64,000 bases of DNA, taken from positions 1-64,000 of the forward strand of contig JAGAON010000004.1 in NCBI GenBank assembly GCA_017623655.1, read 5' to 3'. This DNA is from Prevotella sp. GTDB lineage: Bacteria > Bacteroidota > Bacteroidia > Bacteroidales > Bacteroidaceae. This document shows positions 54,697 through 62,657 of this stretch, piece by piece. A program made the position numbers and the translations under genes. Every line of letters begins with the position of its first letter. Position 1 is the stretch's first letter. Below the pieces are notes generated by a model, which did not search any database, was not told the origin of the DNA, and saw only the letters and a program-made list of their open reading frames with translations.

Positions 54697-55650
54697 TTAT
54701 TGCCACATTTTCTCGTCTTTCCAGTCTTTTGGAAATCCCATGGCGTCAAGCGAAATGACATTGTTATACTCTGTGAGTAGCTCTTTTAACTTGTTTTTGA
54801 ACTGTGAAGTAGGGTTGGCAATCTGCAACAGATAGTTGATCATGCAGAAGACATAATATATCTTACTTCTCTTTGCAGAGTTAGGATTGGTTATCCAAAG
54901 TAGCTGTTTTGAGAACAGTAACTTTTCTGGTACGATATTCATATCGCGGTTCCATAGCCTCGCATGGTGTGCGCAAATATTACGAACATAATTTATTGTG
55001 TGTAACCATGAGCAGAATGTCTTTGGAGGTATGGCGAAGTATGATGCAATTCCATTGATGTCGGCGCGTTTTTTCAAACCTGTACATATCTTCGAAAGGT
55101 GGTTGAAGTACATAATCTCAACGCTCATCCATGATGGCGGGTTCACAGGATCGGAGTATTTGTTATGGTAATGTTGGATAAATACCTCCGCTCTATTGTT
55201 CCGCAACTGTTCTTTTATGTGACTTTGGATTTCGTTATAGACATCAATGGTAATTCGCCTTCCGTCTTTTAATGTCACTTCCTTGGGCGGATTAAAGATG
55301 TGGGGATTGTCCTGCCAGTGTGAACCATACTTGTGGCTGAGTTGGTGTATTATCTGTGTACGGATAGCAATCTCAATCCTTTCAATGGCATCAAACACCA
55401 ACAGGCGCAACTTACGGTCAAATATATACAGGCTATATATGTCATTCCACGTTGTACCTTCTTTGAAAGTGTCAAGAATAATGCCGCTTTCCTTTTTCTT
55501 GTATGGCAACATATAAGCACTAAGACGATAATAACTGATATTGGCGAGATGTTTCTCTGTACGCTTTTTGTCTGTTATTACCAGACCTCGTGAAAGCAAT
55601 AGGTTGACTTGTTGCTCGTATGTTAGTGGCGGTTTATTGAATACTTCCAT
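54697..55650 (-). CDS. Abi_2 (AbiD/AbiF-like) abortive-infection family protein
   Basis: 317 residues. N-terminal LTYEQQVNLLLSRGLVI, ISYYRLSAYMLPYK, and IYSLYIFDRKLRLLVFDAIERIEIAIRTQI are Abi_2 markers. YVRNICAHHARLWNR contains the RxxxxH motif of HEPN RNases. Family members abort phage infection, probably by cutting RNA. Base composition is AT-rich compared with its neighbours, and it lies between copies of a duplicated promoter region, both signs of acquisition. The right copy carries a minus-strand promoter (55792-55762) that could drive it. Confidence 0.9.
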   Translation of the reverse strand: MEVFNKPPLTYEQQVNLLLSRGLVITDKKRTEKHLANISYYRLSAYMLPYKKKESGIILDTFKEGTTWNDIYSLYIFDRKLRLLVFDAIERIEIAIRTQIIHQLSHKYGSHWQDNPHIFNPPKEVTLKDGRRITIDVYNEIQSHIKEQLRNNRAEVFIQHYHNKYSDPVNPPSWMSVEIMYFNHLSKICTGLKKRADINGIASYFAIPPKTFCSWLHTINYVRNICAHHARLWNRDMNIVPEKLLFSKQLLWITNPNSAKRSKIYYVFCMINYLLQIANPTSQFKNKLKELLTEYNNVISLDAMGFPKDWKDEKMWQ

Positions 55651-55718
55651 TTAGTTATAAGTTCATTTTCTTGCAAAGATTACGGTGTTCCTTCAATGTT
55701 TAATACCTTTTTCTTTAT

Positions 55719-55820
55719 GTTTTATTTGCTTTTTTGATGGAATTAATGTAAATTTGCATTGCAAAAGTACAAAACATTTGCCATTCAGCAAACTTTTCCG
55801 CCATATAAAACGTTAAAAGG
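55719..55820. repeat. Right copy of ~102-bp direct repeat
   Basis: Matches 54402-54503, offset exactly 1317 nt. The plus-strand promoter TTTG (55725-55728), 20-nt spacer, TAAATTTG (55749-55756) serves nadK (ATG at 55823). The minus-strand promoter (TTTG 55792-55789, TACTTTTG 55769-55762) points at the Abi gene. Confidence 0.95.
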
Positions 55821-55822
55821 AT

Positions 55823-56710
55823 ATGAAAAGGAACATATTGCGCTTCGCTTTCTTTGGTAATGAATATCAGGCGAAGAAGTCACAGGCCGTTTATAAAATC
55901 ATAGCTTTCTTGCAGCAGAGAAAGGCGGAGATACTCATGGACAAGCCTTTCTATGAGTTCATTACGCAGGGACAGCGGCTTGACATAAGCGTCACGAGAG
56001 TCTTTGAAGGCGATGACTTCGAGGCGGATTTCGCCGTTTCCATGGGCGGAGACGGCACTCTGCTTGAGACGGCGGCGCGTGTAGGGGCGAAGGGAATACC
56101 CATTATCGGGGTGAACATAGGCCGTCTCGGATTTCTTGCGGCGGTCAATCCGTCAGAGATTGAGAACGCTTTTGGCGCGGTATATGGCGGTGACTACATC
56201 GTAAAGGAGCATACTGTGATAAAGCTTGAGACGGAAGGCGGAGGGGAAGTGATGACATCGCCTTACGCCTTGAACGACATCGCATTGCTGAAACGGGACA
56301 ATGCTTCGATGATTTCCATACGCACAAGCATCAACGACGAGTACCTTATGACATATCAGGCTGACGGCATAATAGTCACGACACCGACCGGTTCCACGGC
56401 TTACAGCCTTTCCAATGGCGGTCCAGTCATAGCCCCCGGCACGGAAACGCTATGCCTTACGGCTGTCGCGCCGCACAGTTTGACGGTGAGGCCGATAGTG
56501 TTGCCCGACAACTGCATGATAACCATGAAGGTGGAGAGCCGCAGCCATAACTTCCTTGCGGCTGTTGACGGCAGGAGCGTGAGCCTTGATGACGGCACGG
56601 TGGTGCGCATATCAAAGGCCGCATACGCCGCACGCATAGTGCGTTTCTCCGATATGCGTTACTTCACGACGCTGCGTGAGAAGATGATGTGGGGCTTGGA
56701 CCAGCGTTGA
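55823..56710 (+). CDS. nadK: NAD kinase
   Basis: 295 residues. The family signature GGDGTLLE is in FAVSMGGDGTLLETAAR, with NIGRLGFLA and the C-terminal TPTGSTAYSLSNGGPVIAP. It phosphorylates NAD+ to NADP+ in the cytoplasm. The start lies 2 nt after the right direct-repeat copy, which supplies its promoter. An ABC exporter follows 28 nt downstream on the same strand. Confidence 0.96.
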   Translation: MKRNILRFAFFGNEYQAKKSQAVYKIIAFLQQRKAEILMDKPFYEFITQGQRLDISVTRVFEGDDFEADFAVSMGGDGTLLETAARVGAKGIPIIGVNIGRLGFLAAVNPSEIENAFGAVYGGDYIVKEHTVIKLETEGGGEVMTSPYALNDIALLKRDNASMISIRTSINDEYLMTYQADGIIVTTPTGSTAYSLSNGGPVIAPGTETLCLTAVAPHSLTVRPIVLPDNCMITMKVESRSHNFLAAVDGRSVSLDDGTVVRISKAAYAARIVRFSDMRYFTTLREKMMWGLDQR

Positions 56711-56737
56711 TGGCCGTTATCCGCAACGTGGAATGTT

Positions 56738-58384
56738 ATGAATACCACCTATCCTGTCAAGACAATAATACGCTGGCTGTGGCGATCGTCAAGGGACAAT
56801 CGCCTGCAAGCCGTGCTCAACACCCTCATAGGGCTGTTGGAGGTGGCGGTGAGTCTCGCCTCGGTATGGGCGGTGCAGAGGGCGGTTGATATTGCCTCGC
56901 ACAGCAGGGAGGGGGATGTCATGACGGCGGTGGCGCTTATGGCCGTGCTGATTTTGTCTAATTTCGCCTTGGGAGTGGCCTCAGTGTGGGTGCGTAACAT
57001 CCTTGGCATAAGGGCGCAGAACCGTATGCAGCAGAGAATGCTGGGCAGAATACTGCGTTCTGAATGGCAGGGAAGGGAGTCGATGCACAGTGGTGACGTG
57101 CTGAACCGTTTGGAACAGGACGTGACCAACGTCGTGAACTTCGTGGCGGAGACGCTGCCTAACGCCTTGTCGGTGGCGGCCATGTTCGCGGGAGCGTTCT
57201 TTTACCTCTTCTGTATGGACCATACGCTGGCGCTGCTTATTGTCGTTATATCCCCGTTGTTCCTCATCCTGAGCAAGCTTTACATGAAGAAGATGAGGCG
57301 GTTGTCAAGGGACGTGAGGGAGCAGGACAGCATGGTGCAGAGTATTCTGCAAGAGTCTGTGCAGAACCGTACGCTCGTGAAGACGCTGGAAGGTGAGGAT
57401 GCCGTGGTGGGCAGGCTGGGCGGCCGGCAGAAAGAACTGCACCGCAAGGTGGTGAAGAGAACGAAATTCTCCATGTTCTCGCATCTGGCGGTTAACACGG
57501 GCTTCGCCTTTGGCTATCTGCTTGCCTTCGCGTGGAGCGCGTTGCGTATGTCATCCGGCAGCTTGACATACGGAGGCATGACGGCGTTTCTGCAACTTGT
57601 GAACAGAATACAGAACCCGGCGAGGGACATTGCGAGGCTGGCGCCGCAGTTTGTTCAGGCACTGACGGCGGCGGAGAGGCTGATGCTGTTGGAGGATGTG
57701 CCGCTGGAAGAACAGGGAAAGCCGGTGACTGTTGGCGCTCCATGCGGCGTATTGGTCGAAGGAGTGTCGTATGCGTATGCCGATGACGCCTCGCATCCGG
57801 TTGTGGAAAACCTCACTTTTGACTTCAAACCGGGCACATGTACCGCCATAGTGGGGGAGACCGGCGCGGGGAAAACCACGTTGCTGCGCATGATTCTGGC
57901 TCTTGTAAGACCTGACAGCGGTCACATATATATATATAATAAGGAGAAAAGGGTGGAGGTGTCACCCCTTACGCGGTGTAATATCATCTATGTGCCGCAG
58001 GGAAACACCATGCTTAGCGGCTCGATACGCGACAACCTGCTGCTCGGTGACGCCGATGCCACGGACGACAGGATGTATGATGCGCTTGAGACTGCCTGTG
58101 CCGACTTCGTGAAAGAGTTGCCGGACGGGCTTGACACCGTATTCTCTGAGCAGGGTGGGGGGATGAGCGAAGGACAGGCGCAACGCATCTGCATAGCCCG
58201 CGCACTGTTGCGGGGATGCCCGCTCATGATTCTTGATGAGGCGACGAGCGCTCTTGACCCGCAGACGGAACAGTGTCTGCTGCGGAACCTGTTGGCGGAC
58301 GCGTCGCATACGGTGATTTTCATCACCCACCGTCCGGCCGTATTACAGTATTGTTCGGCCACACTTAGTTTGAGAAAGGCATGA
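56738..58384 (+). CDS. ABC transporter, fused permease/ATPase (exporter type)
   Basis: 548 residues. Residues ~20-310 are a six-helix ABC transmembrane domain. The C-terminal nucleotide-binding domain has Walker A GETGAGKTTLL, Q-loop YVPQGNTMLSG, signature GGGMSEGQAQRICIARAL (MSEGQ replaces the usual LSGGQ), Walker B LMILDEATSALD, and switch His FITHRP. A half-transporter likely dimerising at the inner membrane; the substrate is unknown. Confidence 0.93.
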   Translation: MNTTYPVKTIIRWLWRSSRDNRLQAVLNTLIGLLEVAVSLASVWAVQRAVDIASHSREGDVMTAVALMAVLILSNFALGVASVWVRNILGIRAQNRMQQRMLGRILRSEWQGRESMHSGDVLNRLEQDVTNVVNFVAETLPNALSVAAMFAGAFFYLFCMDHTLALLIVVISPLFLILSKLYMKKMRRLSRDVREQDSMVQSILQESVQNRTLVKTLEGEDAVVGRLGGRQKELHRKVVKRTKFSMFSHLAVNTGFAFGYLLAFAWSALRMSSGSLTYGGMTAFLQLVNRIQNPARDIARLAPQFVQALTAAERLMLLEDVPLEEQGKPVTVGAPCGVLVEGVSYAYADDASHPVVENLTFDFKPGTCTAIVGETGAGKTTLLRMILALVRPDSGHIYIYNKEKRVEVSPLTRCNIIYVPQGNTMLSGSIRDNLLLGDADATDDRMYDALETACADFVKELPDGLDTVFSEQGGGMSEGQAQRICIARALLRGCPLMILDEATSALDPQTEQCLLRNLLADASHTVIFITHRPAVLQYCSATLSLRKA

Positions 58385-58495
58385 CATTCCCGATTGTAGA
58401 GACTGGAATGTAAATGCCTTTTATTGTGGAAAGCGTGTTTGGCGGACTGTAATATGTTAAAAAGCACCTCTTTCTGAAAATAACCTTTATAAATG

Positions 58496-58526
58496 TTTGT
58501 TAATCCGGGGAAATTGTTTATCTTTG
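58496..58526 (+). promoter_or_regulatory. Promoter of the repeat-tailed lipoprotein
   Basis: TTTG (58496-58499), 19-nt spacer, TATCTTTG (58519-58526). The leader to the ATG at 58670 would be ~135 nt. Confidence 0.75.
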
Positions 58527-58669
58527 TAGCGGAATCTAATTCGTTTTCTATTAGGAGTTTGGAGCGTTGCCTCATGCAGAGTGATGGATGAAGCATGACT
58601 ATGTATTTGAACGCATGGACACGCCGCTCCGCTATGTTTATTTATTTACTCATTAACACCAAAAGAATC

Positions 58670-59599
58670 ATGAAAAAGAAATTTATGTTTAAGTTCCTTT
58701 CGATTGCCGCCGTGGCTGTGGCTTTGACAGTTACTTCATGCAGCAGCGATGATGATCCTACACCACCGCCAACGGTCAATGGCTACACTTCAAGTACCGA
58801 TGTGCCGGACGGTTATAAGATAGGTTTCAAGAACAGCACTACCGGCAATGCCTACTTCGTGGCGGAGGAAAACGGCGAGATAACAAAGGTAGGCTTCGTC
58901 TTGACACCGGTGGCTGTGAGAAGTACCAGCGGCAATGTCAACGGCGTGGCGCTGTTCCAAGCGGGACAGATAAGCAGTGTCACTATTAAGGACGTGACAT
59001 ACAGCTTTGCCGTGAAGGACGGAAAAGTGGACGTGAAGGTTGTAAGCAACGGCAGCGTTGAGACGTTCTCCGGCATAGCCGAAGCCTCTCTTCTTGGAGA
59101 CGCGGCAAACAATGCGGCTACGTTTGAGGCCAAGCTGGATGCCGTGTTTGCGAAGATAGCAAAGGCCACGGCCATTATCGCTCAGGCAAACGAGAAGGTT
59201 ACCGACGCGTCTTTGAAGGCGGAAGTGGATGGCATAGCCGACTCTGTGAAGAAACTGGACAATGACGCCAAGGCTCTTGCGGACAATGGCACGGCTTCCA
59301 GCCTTGCTAACAATGCTCCAAGCAATCCTTTGGGAACGGACTCATCAGGCATAGCTGCGGCTGACTCTACGGCAAACAGCAACATAGGCAATGGCGGTGG
59401 ATGGGAAATAGACTCTCCGTCTGACTCTACCGGCGTAAAAGATCCGGAAATACCAGAACTTCCCGGTGACTCTACCGGCGGCAACATCCCTGACATCCCG
59501 TTTGAGCCCGGCGACTCTACCGGCGGTAATACTCCTGACATCCCGTTTGAACCGGGAGACACTACGAGCAAGGCAGGTGTCAAGTTTTTCCTGAAATAA
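58670..59599 (+). CDS. Lipoprotein with Asp/Pro/Thr-rich tandem repeats
   Basis: 309 residues from the start MKKKFMFKFLSIAAVAVALTV (lipobox VTSC); upstream in-frame codons from 58595 are leader. The middle (~60-165) is beta-rich, and ~165-235 is helical with Ala/Asp/Lys heptads. The tail has tandem units such as PGDSTGGNIPDIPFE (two and a half copies, ending PGDTTSKAGVKFFLK). No known family. The repeats suggest a surface spacer or stalk. A terminator follows. Confidence 0.8.
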   Translation: MKKKFMFKFLSIAAVAVALTVTSCSSDDDPTPPPTVNGYTSSTDVPDGYKIGFKNSTTGNAYFVAEENGEITKVGFVLTPVAVRSTSGNVNGVALFQAGQISSVTIKDVTYSFAVKDGKVDVKVVSNGSVETFSGIAEASLLGDAANNAATFEAKLDAVFAKIAKATAIIAQANEKVTDASLKAEVDGIADSVKKLDNDAKALADNGTASSLANNAPSNPLGTDSSGIAAADSTANSNIGNGGGWEIDSPSDSTGVKDPEIPELPGDSTGGNIPDIPFEPGDSTGGNTPDIPFEPGDTTSKAGVKFFLK

Positions 59600-59639
59600 T
59601 ACAGGAAAGCGAAGGCATTTAAGTGTTATACAGAAAAAC

Positions 59640-59684
59640 AATCCCTCTTGCGGCAGGCAAAATGCTGCAAGAGGGATTATTCGT
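59640..59684 (+). terminator. Intrinsic terminator of the lipoprotein gene
   Basis: AATCCCTCTTGC (59640-59651) pairs with GCAAGAGGGATT (59667-59678), followed by ATTCGTTTCG. Confidence 0.75.
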
Positions 59685-59741
59685 TTCGCACGTAGCATTA
59701 GTTGGATGAAATCGCGGCAATATCGGCTTCCAAAACAATTA

Positions 59742-59821
59742 GCACCTGATTACCTTGCAATCAGGTGCTGATTGTACTGTAATCAGGTGCTGTTCACAAG
59801 GTAATCAGGTGCTAATCGTAT
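59742..59821. repeat. GGTGCTGATTAC modular repeat (direct array form)
   Basis: Words TAGCACCTGATTACC, CAATCAGGTGCTGATTG, GTAATCAGGTGCTGTTCAC and GTAATCAGGTGCTAATCG at ~22-bp spacing. Confidence 0.85.
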
Positions 59822-59888
59822 TAGTGTTTTCTATTGATTGATTATCATGGAGTTACGTCTCGTGTTAAAGACTGTTGCCGGACTTGCG

Positions 59889-60599
59889 CTATTTTACTGT
59901 CAGTTTTCTGCCGTTGACGATGTATAGCCCGGACGGAACAGAAGCAAGGTCTTCTGATTTGGCACGCGTCCCGTTGATGTTGTAGATGTTACTGTTTTGG
60001 CGAATGCCCGCATCTGTTTCCGCTATGCCGCTGACTACGGAATAGTTTATCCGTGTCAGCCAGCTGGAGACGAGGGAACGGGAGTCGGAAACCTGCGAAG
60101 AACGAATCCACAGGCTGGGCGGGAGAAACACGCCGCCGGGTATAAGACGCTTCGCGTCAGCCTCAACGCCGCTTATGCCGCTGCTTGCGCTCGACACGAT
60201 GAGCCCGATTTTCTTTCCCGCCATGCTTGCGCCGTTCTTGAAAAGGAAAGTCTGGAGTGGAGCGGCCATGTTGCTCCACCACAGTGGAGCACCGATGATA
60301 ATGACATCATACTGGTCGAGACTGATGTCGGTCGGCTTGATTTCGGGATAAGATTCCGCATCGTCGGGATTATCCCGTATTGCCTGAACCTGTGCGCTGC
60401 CTATCGCGTAATTGTTGGCGGCATAGTCAATCCCCTCCTCTGCCGGTTGGATGCGGAGAATGTCCGCCCCGGTCTGTTCACGGAGCTCATTGCAAATCCT
60501 GTGCACATTATTTGTGTAACTGTAATAAACGATAAGCGTCTTTGCGCTTGCGGCAATGACATAGAACACAGTTGCGAGTAAAAGAGTTAATTTCTTCAT
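59889..60599 (-). CDS. Exported flavodoxin-like protein with C-terminal sorting tail
   Basis: 236 residues. A signal peptide (MKKLTLLLATVFYVIAASA) is followed by a flavodoxin fold (~20-165): FMN-phosphate loop TLIVYYSYTNNVHRIC, IIIGAPLWWSNMAAPLQTFL, and IGLIVSSASSGISGVEAD. The ~50-residue C-terminus (NIYNINGTRAKSEDLASVPSGLYIVNGRKLTVK-like) matches the tail of the cohesin-like protein at 1.4 kb. Flavodoxins are normally cytoplasmic, so an extracytoplasmic one is odd. The electron donor is unknown. Confidence 0.88.
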   Translation of the reverse strand: MKKLTLLLATVFYVIAASAKTLIVYYSYTNNVHRICNELREQTGADILRIQPAEEGIDYAANNYAIGSAQVQAIRDNPDDAESYPEIKPTDISLDQYDVIIIGAPLWWSNMAAPLQTFLFKNGASMAGKKIGLIVSSASSGISGVEADAKRLIPGGVFLPPSLWIRSSQVSDSRSLVSSWLTRINYSVVSGIAETDAGIRQNSNIYNINGTRAKSEDLASVPSGLYIVNGRKLTVK

Positions 60600-60830
60600 T
60601 GTATATGTTTTTTGGTTTCGTTATCCGGACTAAGCGGTGTCTGGTCGTTTCCTTTGCAGGATTGCGCTGCAAAATTACAATACTTTAATCACAGAAGGGC
60701 TACCCTGATTGCGGATAGTATAATCAAAATCGCGGATTGTTAGTGGATGGCGTTTTGTTCCTGTTAGTTATAATATGTATGGCTTCGGTGAAAATATCGC
60801 ACCGGCAACATAAGAAAAGCATGAATTTAT

Positions 60831-60861
60831 TTTGCAAGTATAAATATTTTTTATACCTTTG
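60831..60861 (+). promoter_or_regulatory. Promoter upstream of the CXXX-peptide operon
   Basis: TTTG (60831-60834), 19-nt spacer, TACCTTTG (60854-60861): an exact Bacteroidetes promoter. Predicted start ~60867, 525 nt before the first precursor gene. Confidence 0.75.
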
Positions 60862-60866
60862 CACCG

Positions 60867-61311
60867 ACTTCCGTTAGTTGTAAGTCTGTCATGTTCAGTC
60901 AGAAGAGTCTGACAACCAAGGGACATGACATGACTGCGACACCACGCCGGGATGCCGTGCCGGCAAGGCGGACACTTCGTCATGGCGGGCGGCATAGGAT
61001 GGGAGGAGGTCACTATATATAGGAAGGCGTTTACAATGCGCTTTGTTCTTGACGCTGGGAAACTTCGCAAACTTCTTGATACAGTCATGGACACAGCAAC
61101 GGTAGATGCTCATGGGGTGTTTTATAGTCTTCCTGCCTCCATCTTTCATGCATTATTGTATATGTATATATGATATGTATGTGGATGGGTGTATAGGGAT
61201 ATTATATAAATACATCGGCGTGGGTTTCGCGTTGCTCGTTCAACTGTATCGGGCAATGCGAAGGCCTCTCAGCGTGGAACGGGCAACAGGTACGATCTCC
61301 ACGCTCTTTTT
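60867..61311 (+). ncRNA. Structured leader or small RNA ending in an intrinsic terminator
   Basis: Between the promoter above and the first precursor lie clear stems: TGTCATGT (60887-60894) with ACATGACA (60923-60930) enclosing GTCAGA (60898-60903) / TCTGAC (60908-60913); TCGCGTTGCTCG (61227-61238) with CGGGCAATGCGA (61250-61261, 12 pairs with G-U); and AGCGTGGA (61271-61278) with TCCACGCT (61298-61305) followed by CTTTTT, an intrinsic terminator. A 73-codon ORF inside (60952-61173) has no gene-like features. It is either an attenuator/riboregulator of the peptide operon or a separate ncRNA. Confidence 0.55.
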
Positions 61312-61391
61312 ATGTTAGTTCCATTGCGTTTTTTAATTATCTTTTGCCGACGCTTGGAGGTCGATAGGCATTATTAATCTTCAATGTTATT

Positions 61392-61718
61392 ATGGAGAAA
61401 AAGAAGCAAAACGAAGAACTGCAATCAAGAAGGGAATTCTTCAAGAAGGCTGTGAAAGGGGCGTTGCCTATCTTGGGTGCTGTCGTATTGACGGGGAATC
61501 CTATGCTTGCGAAAGCTGTGGAAGAGAGTCCTATGGGATGCAGTTACGGATGTTCGTATGGTTGCTCTGGTTCTTGTTATTCTCGTTGCACAGGCACTTG
61601 CTCAGGAGGTTGTAAAGGTGGTTGTGGCGGCGCATGCTCTTATAGTTGCCAAAACACCTGTAAAGGTAGCTGCCAAGGAAGGTGCTCTTATGGCTGTTCA
61701 AGTATGAGTTCATATTGA
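61392..61718 (+). CDS. CXXX-repeat RiPP precursor peptide 1
   Basis: 108 residues. N-terminal ~45: leader with SRREFFKKAVKGALPILGAVVL, a twin-arginine (Tat)-like signal (SRRxFF, hydrophobic stretch, AKA near residue 41). Core ~50-102: 14 cysteines at positions 50, 54, 58 ... 102, every fourth residue without exception, separated by Gly/Ser/Tyr/Lys/Arg/Thr. This matches CXXX-repeat peptide substrates of radical SAM maturases. The expected product has Cys-linked modifications (thioether or similar); the exact chemistry is not shown by sequence. It lies 80 nt after the terminator. Confidence 0.9.
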   Translation: MEKKKQNEELQSRREFFKKAVKGALPILGAVVLTGNPMLAKAVEESPMGCSYGCSYGCSGSCYSRCTGTCSGGCKGGCGGACSYSCQNTCKGSCQGRCSYGCSSMSSY

Positions 61719-61745
61719 AATATGGGTCTTAAATAATAAATAACT

Positions 61746-61961
61746 ATGAAAATCTATTGTAGTAAAGATTTCAATAAGGGAGACTTTGTTGAGATAAAAA
61801 CCAAAGATGGAATATATAAAGGGACGGTTAGTGGATATGTGTGTAAAACACTTGATGATGATTTATGCAAAAATGCTATAGGCATTGTTTTAGGTGTGAA
61901 TACACAAATAACCTTTAAGGATATAATACATGCAGCAATAATTAAACAAGATGAAGAATGA
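61746..61961 (+). CDS. Small protein in the CXXX-peptide operon, unknown
   Basis: 71 residues, 27 nt after precursor 1. Beta-rich with KGDFVEIKTKDGIYKGTVSGYV, like a small SH3-type barrel, and two Cys (VCKTLDDDLCKNA). No family recognised. Its place between the precursors and ahead of the maturases suggests a leader-binding or accessory role. AT-rich compared with the chromosome average here. Stop overlaps the next start by 11 nt. Confidence 0.75.
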   Translation: MKIYCSKDFNKGDFVEIKTKDGIYKGTVSGYVCKTLDDDLCKNAIGIVLGVNTQITFKDIIHAAIIKQDEE

Positions 61962-62205
61962 TATCGAATGTTTCTTGCTGGAACATTTCACTATTCATGC
62001 AGATGAGATACAGAATAGAGATAATATAATATGTACACATGCAGGATTTAGCAGAAAAGGATTTGCACAACTTTATGATGTTTTAGGAGAGAATTTCTTT
62101 GATTATATTAAAGGGGTTACAGTATGGCAAGATTTAGAAGAAGCGTCAGTAGAACTCTCTCAAAAAGCGTGTAAAAAACTTTGCGATATTCTTTACGATA
62201 AGTAG
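61951..62205 (+). CDS. Second small protein in the CXXX-peptide operon, unknown
   Basis: 84 residues, mostly helical with a central CTHAGFSRKGFAQLYDVLGENFFDYIKGV segment and a C-terminal Cys pair-like CKKLCDILYDK. No known family. The 11-nt overlap with the previous gene shows coupling. It may be an accessory to the maturases; function unproven. Confidence 0.72.
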   Translation: MKNDIECFLLEHFTIHADEIQNRDNIICTHAGFSRKGFAQLYDVLGENFFDYIKGVTVWQDLEEASVELSQKACKKLCDILYDK

Positions 62206-62228
62206 TATAAATATAACAATTAATGATT

Positions 62229-62645
62229 ATGGAAGAACCATTAATAAATAGAAGGAAATTCTTTGCCAAAGCATCAAAGAAAATTTTGCCAATACTTGGA
62301 GTCGTTTTGACCGGACCATCTATGTTGGTCGGGTGTTCAAAAGATGAAGATACAATAAAAGTTGGATGTGAGGGTTGTATGGGTGCCTGTAGGGGTAACT
62401 GCACACAAGCGTGTGCTAACGATTGTTCTGCACAGTGTGCTGACAATTGTTATGAATCGTGTCGCTACAGGTGTGGTGGTTGTGCTTCTAGTTGCACAAC
62501 AGAATGTAATGGAGTGTGTATTAATGATTGTCTTGGCTGTGAAAGTGAATGCACGAAGTCATGTTCTGGTACTTGTACGAATGGATGTGACTATCTGTGT
62601 GGCTCTACTTGTAAGTCAAAATGTGTGCAGATGGTAAGGTTTTAG
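62229..62645 (+). CDS. CXXX-repeat RiPP precursor peptide 2
   Basis: 138 residues from MEEPLINRRKFFAKA (an in-frame ATG at 62223 adds Met-Ile). The leader has NRRKFFAKASKKILPILGVVL, nearly the same as precursor 1, but ends LVGC at residue 36, a lipobox, suggesting a lipidated or anchored product. Core: 23 Cys from residue 47 to 132, spaced by 4 except three 3-residue steps (47-50, 82-85, 101-104), which split it into blocks. Acidic and Asn/Thr-rich between cysteines, unlike precursor 1. Confidence 0.9.
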   Translation: MEEPLINRRKFFAKASKKILPILGVVLTGPSMLVGCSKDEDTIKVGCEGCMGACRGNCTQACANDCSAQCADNCYESCRYRCGGCASSCTTECNGVCINDCLGCESECTKSCSGTCTNGCDYLCGSTCKSKCVQMVRF

Positions 62646-62657
62646 TTGTTCTTTAAA

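Noticed and set aside
60952-61173. 73-codon ORF in the RiPP leader
   Set aside because: It overlaps conserved-looking RNA stems and lacks gene-like composition; a regulatory leader peptide cannot be excluded but is not supported.
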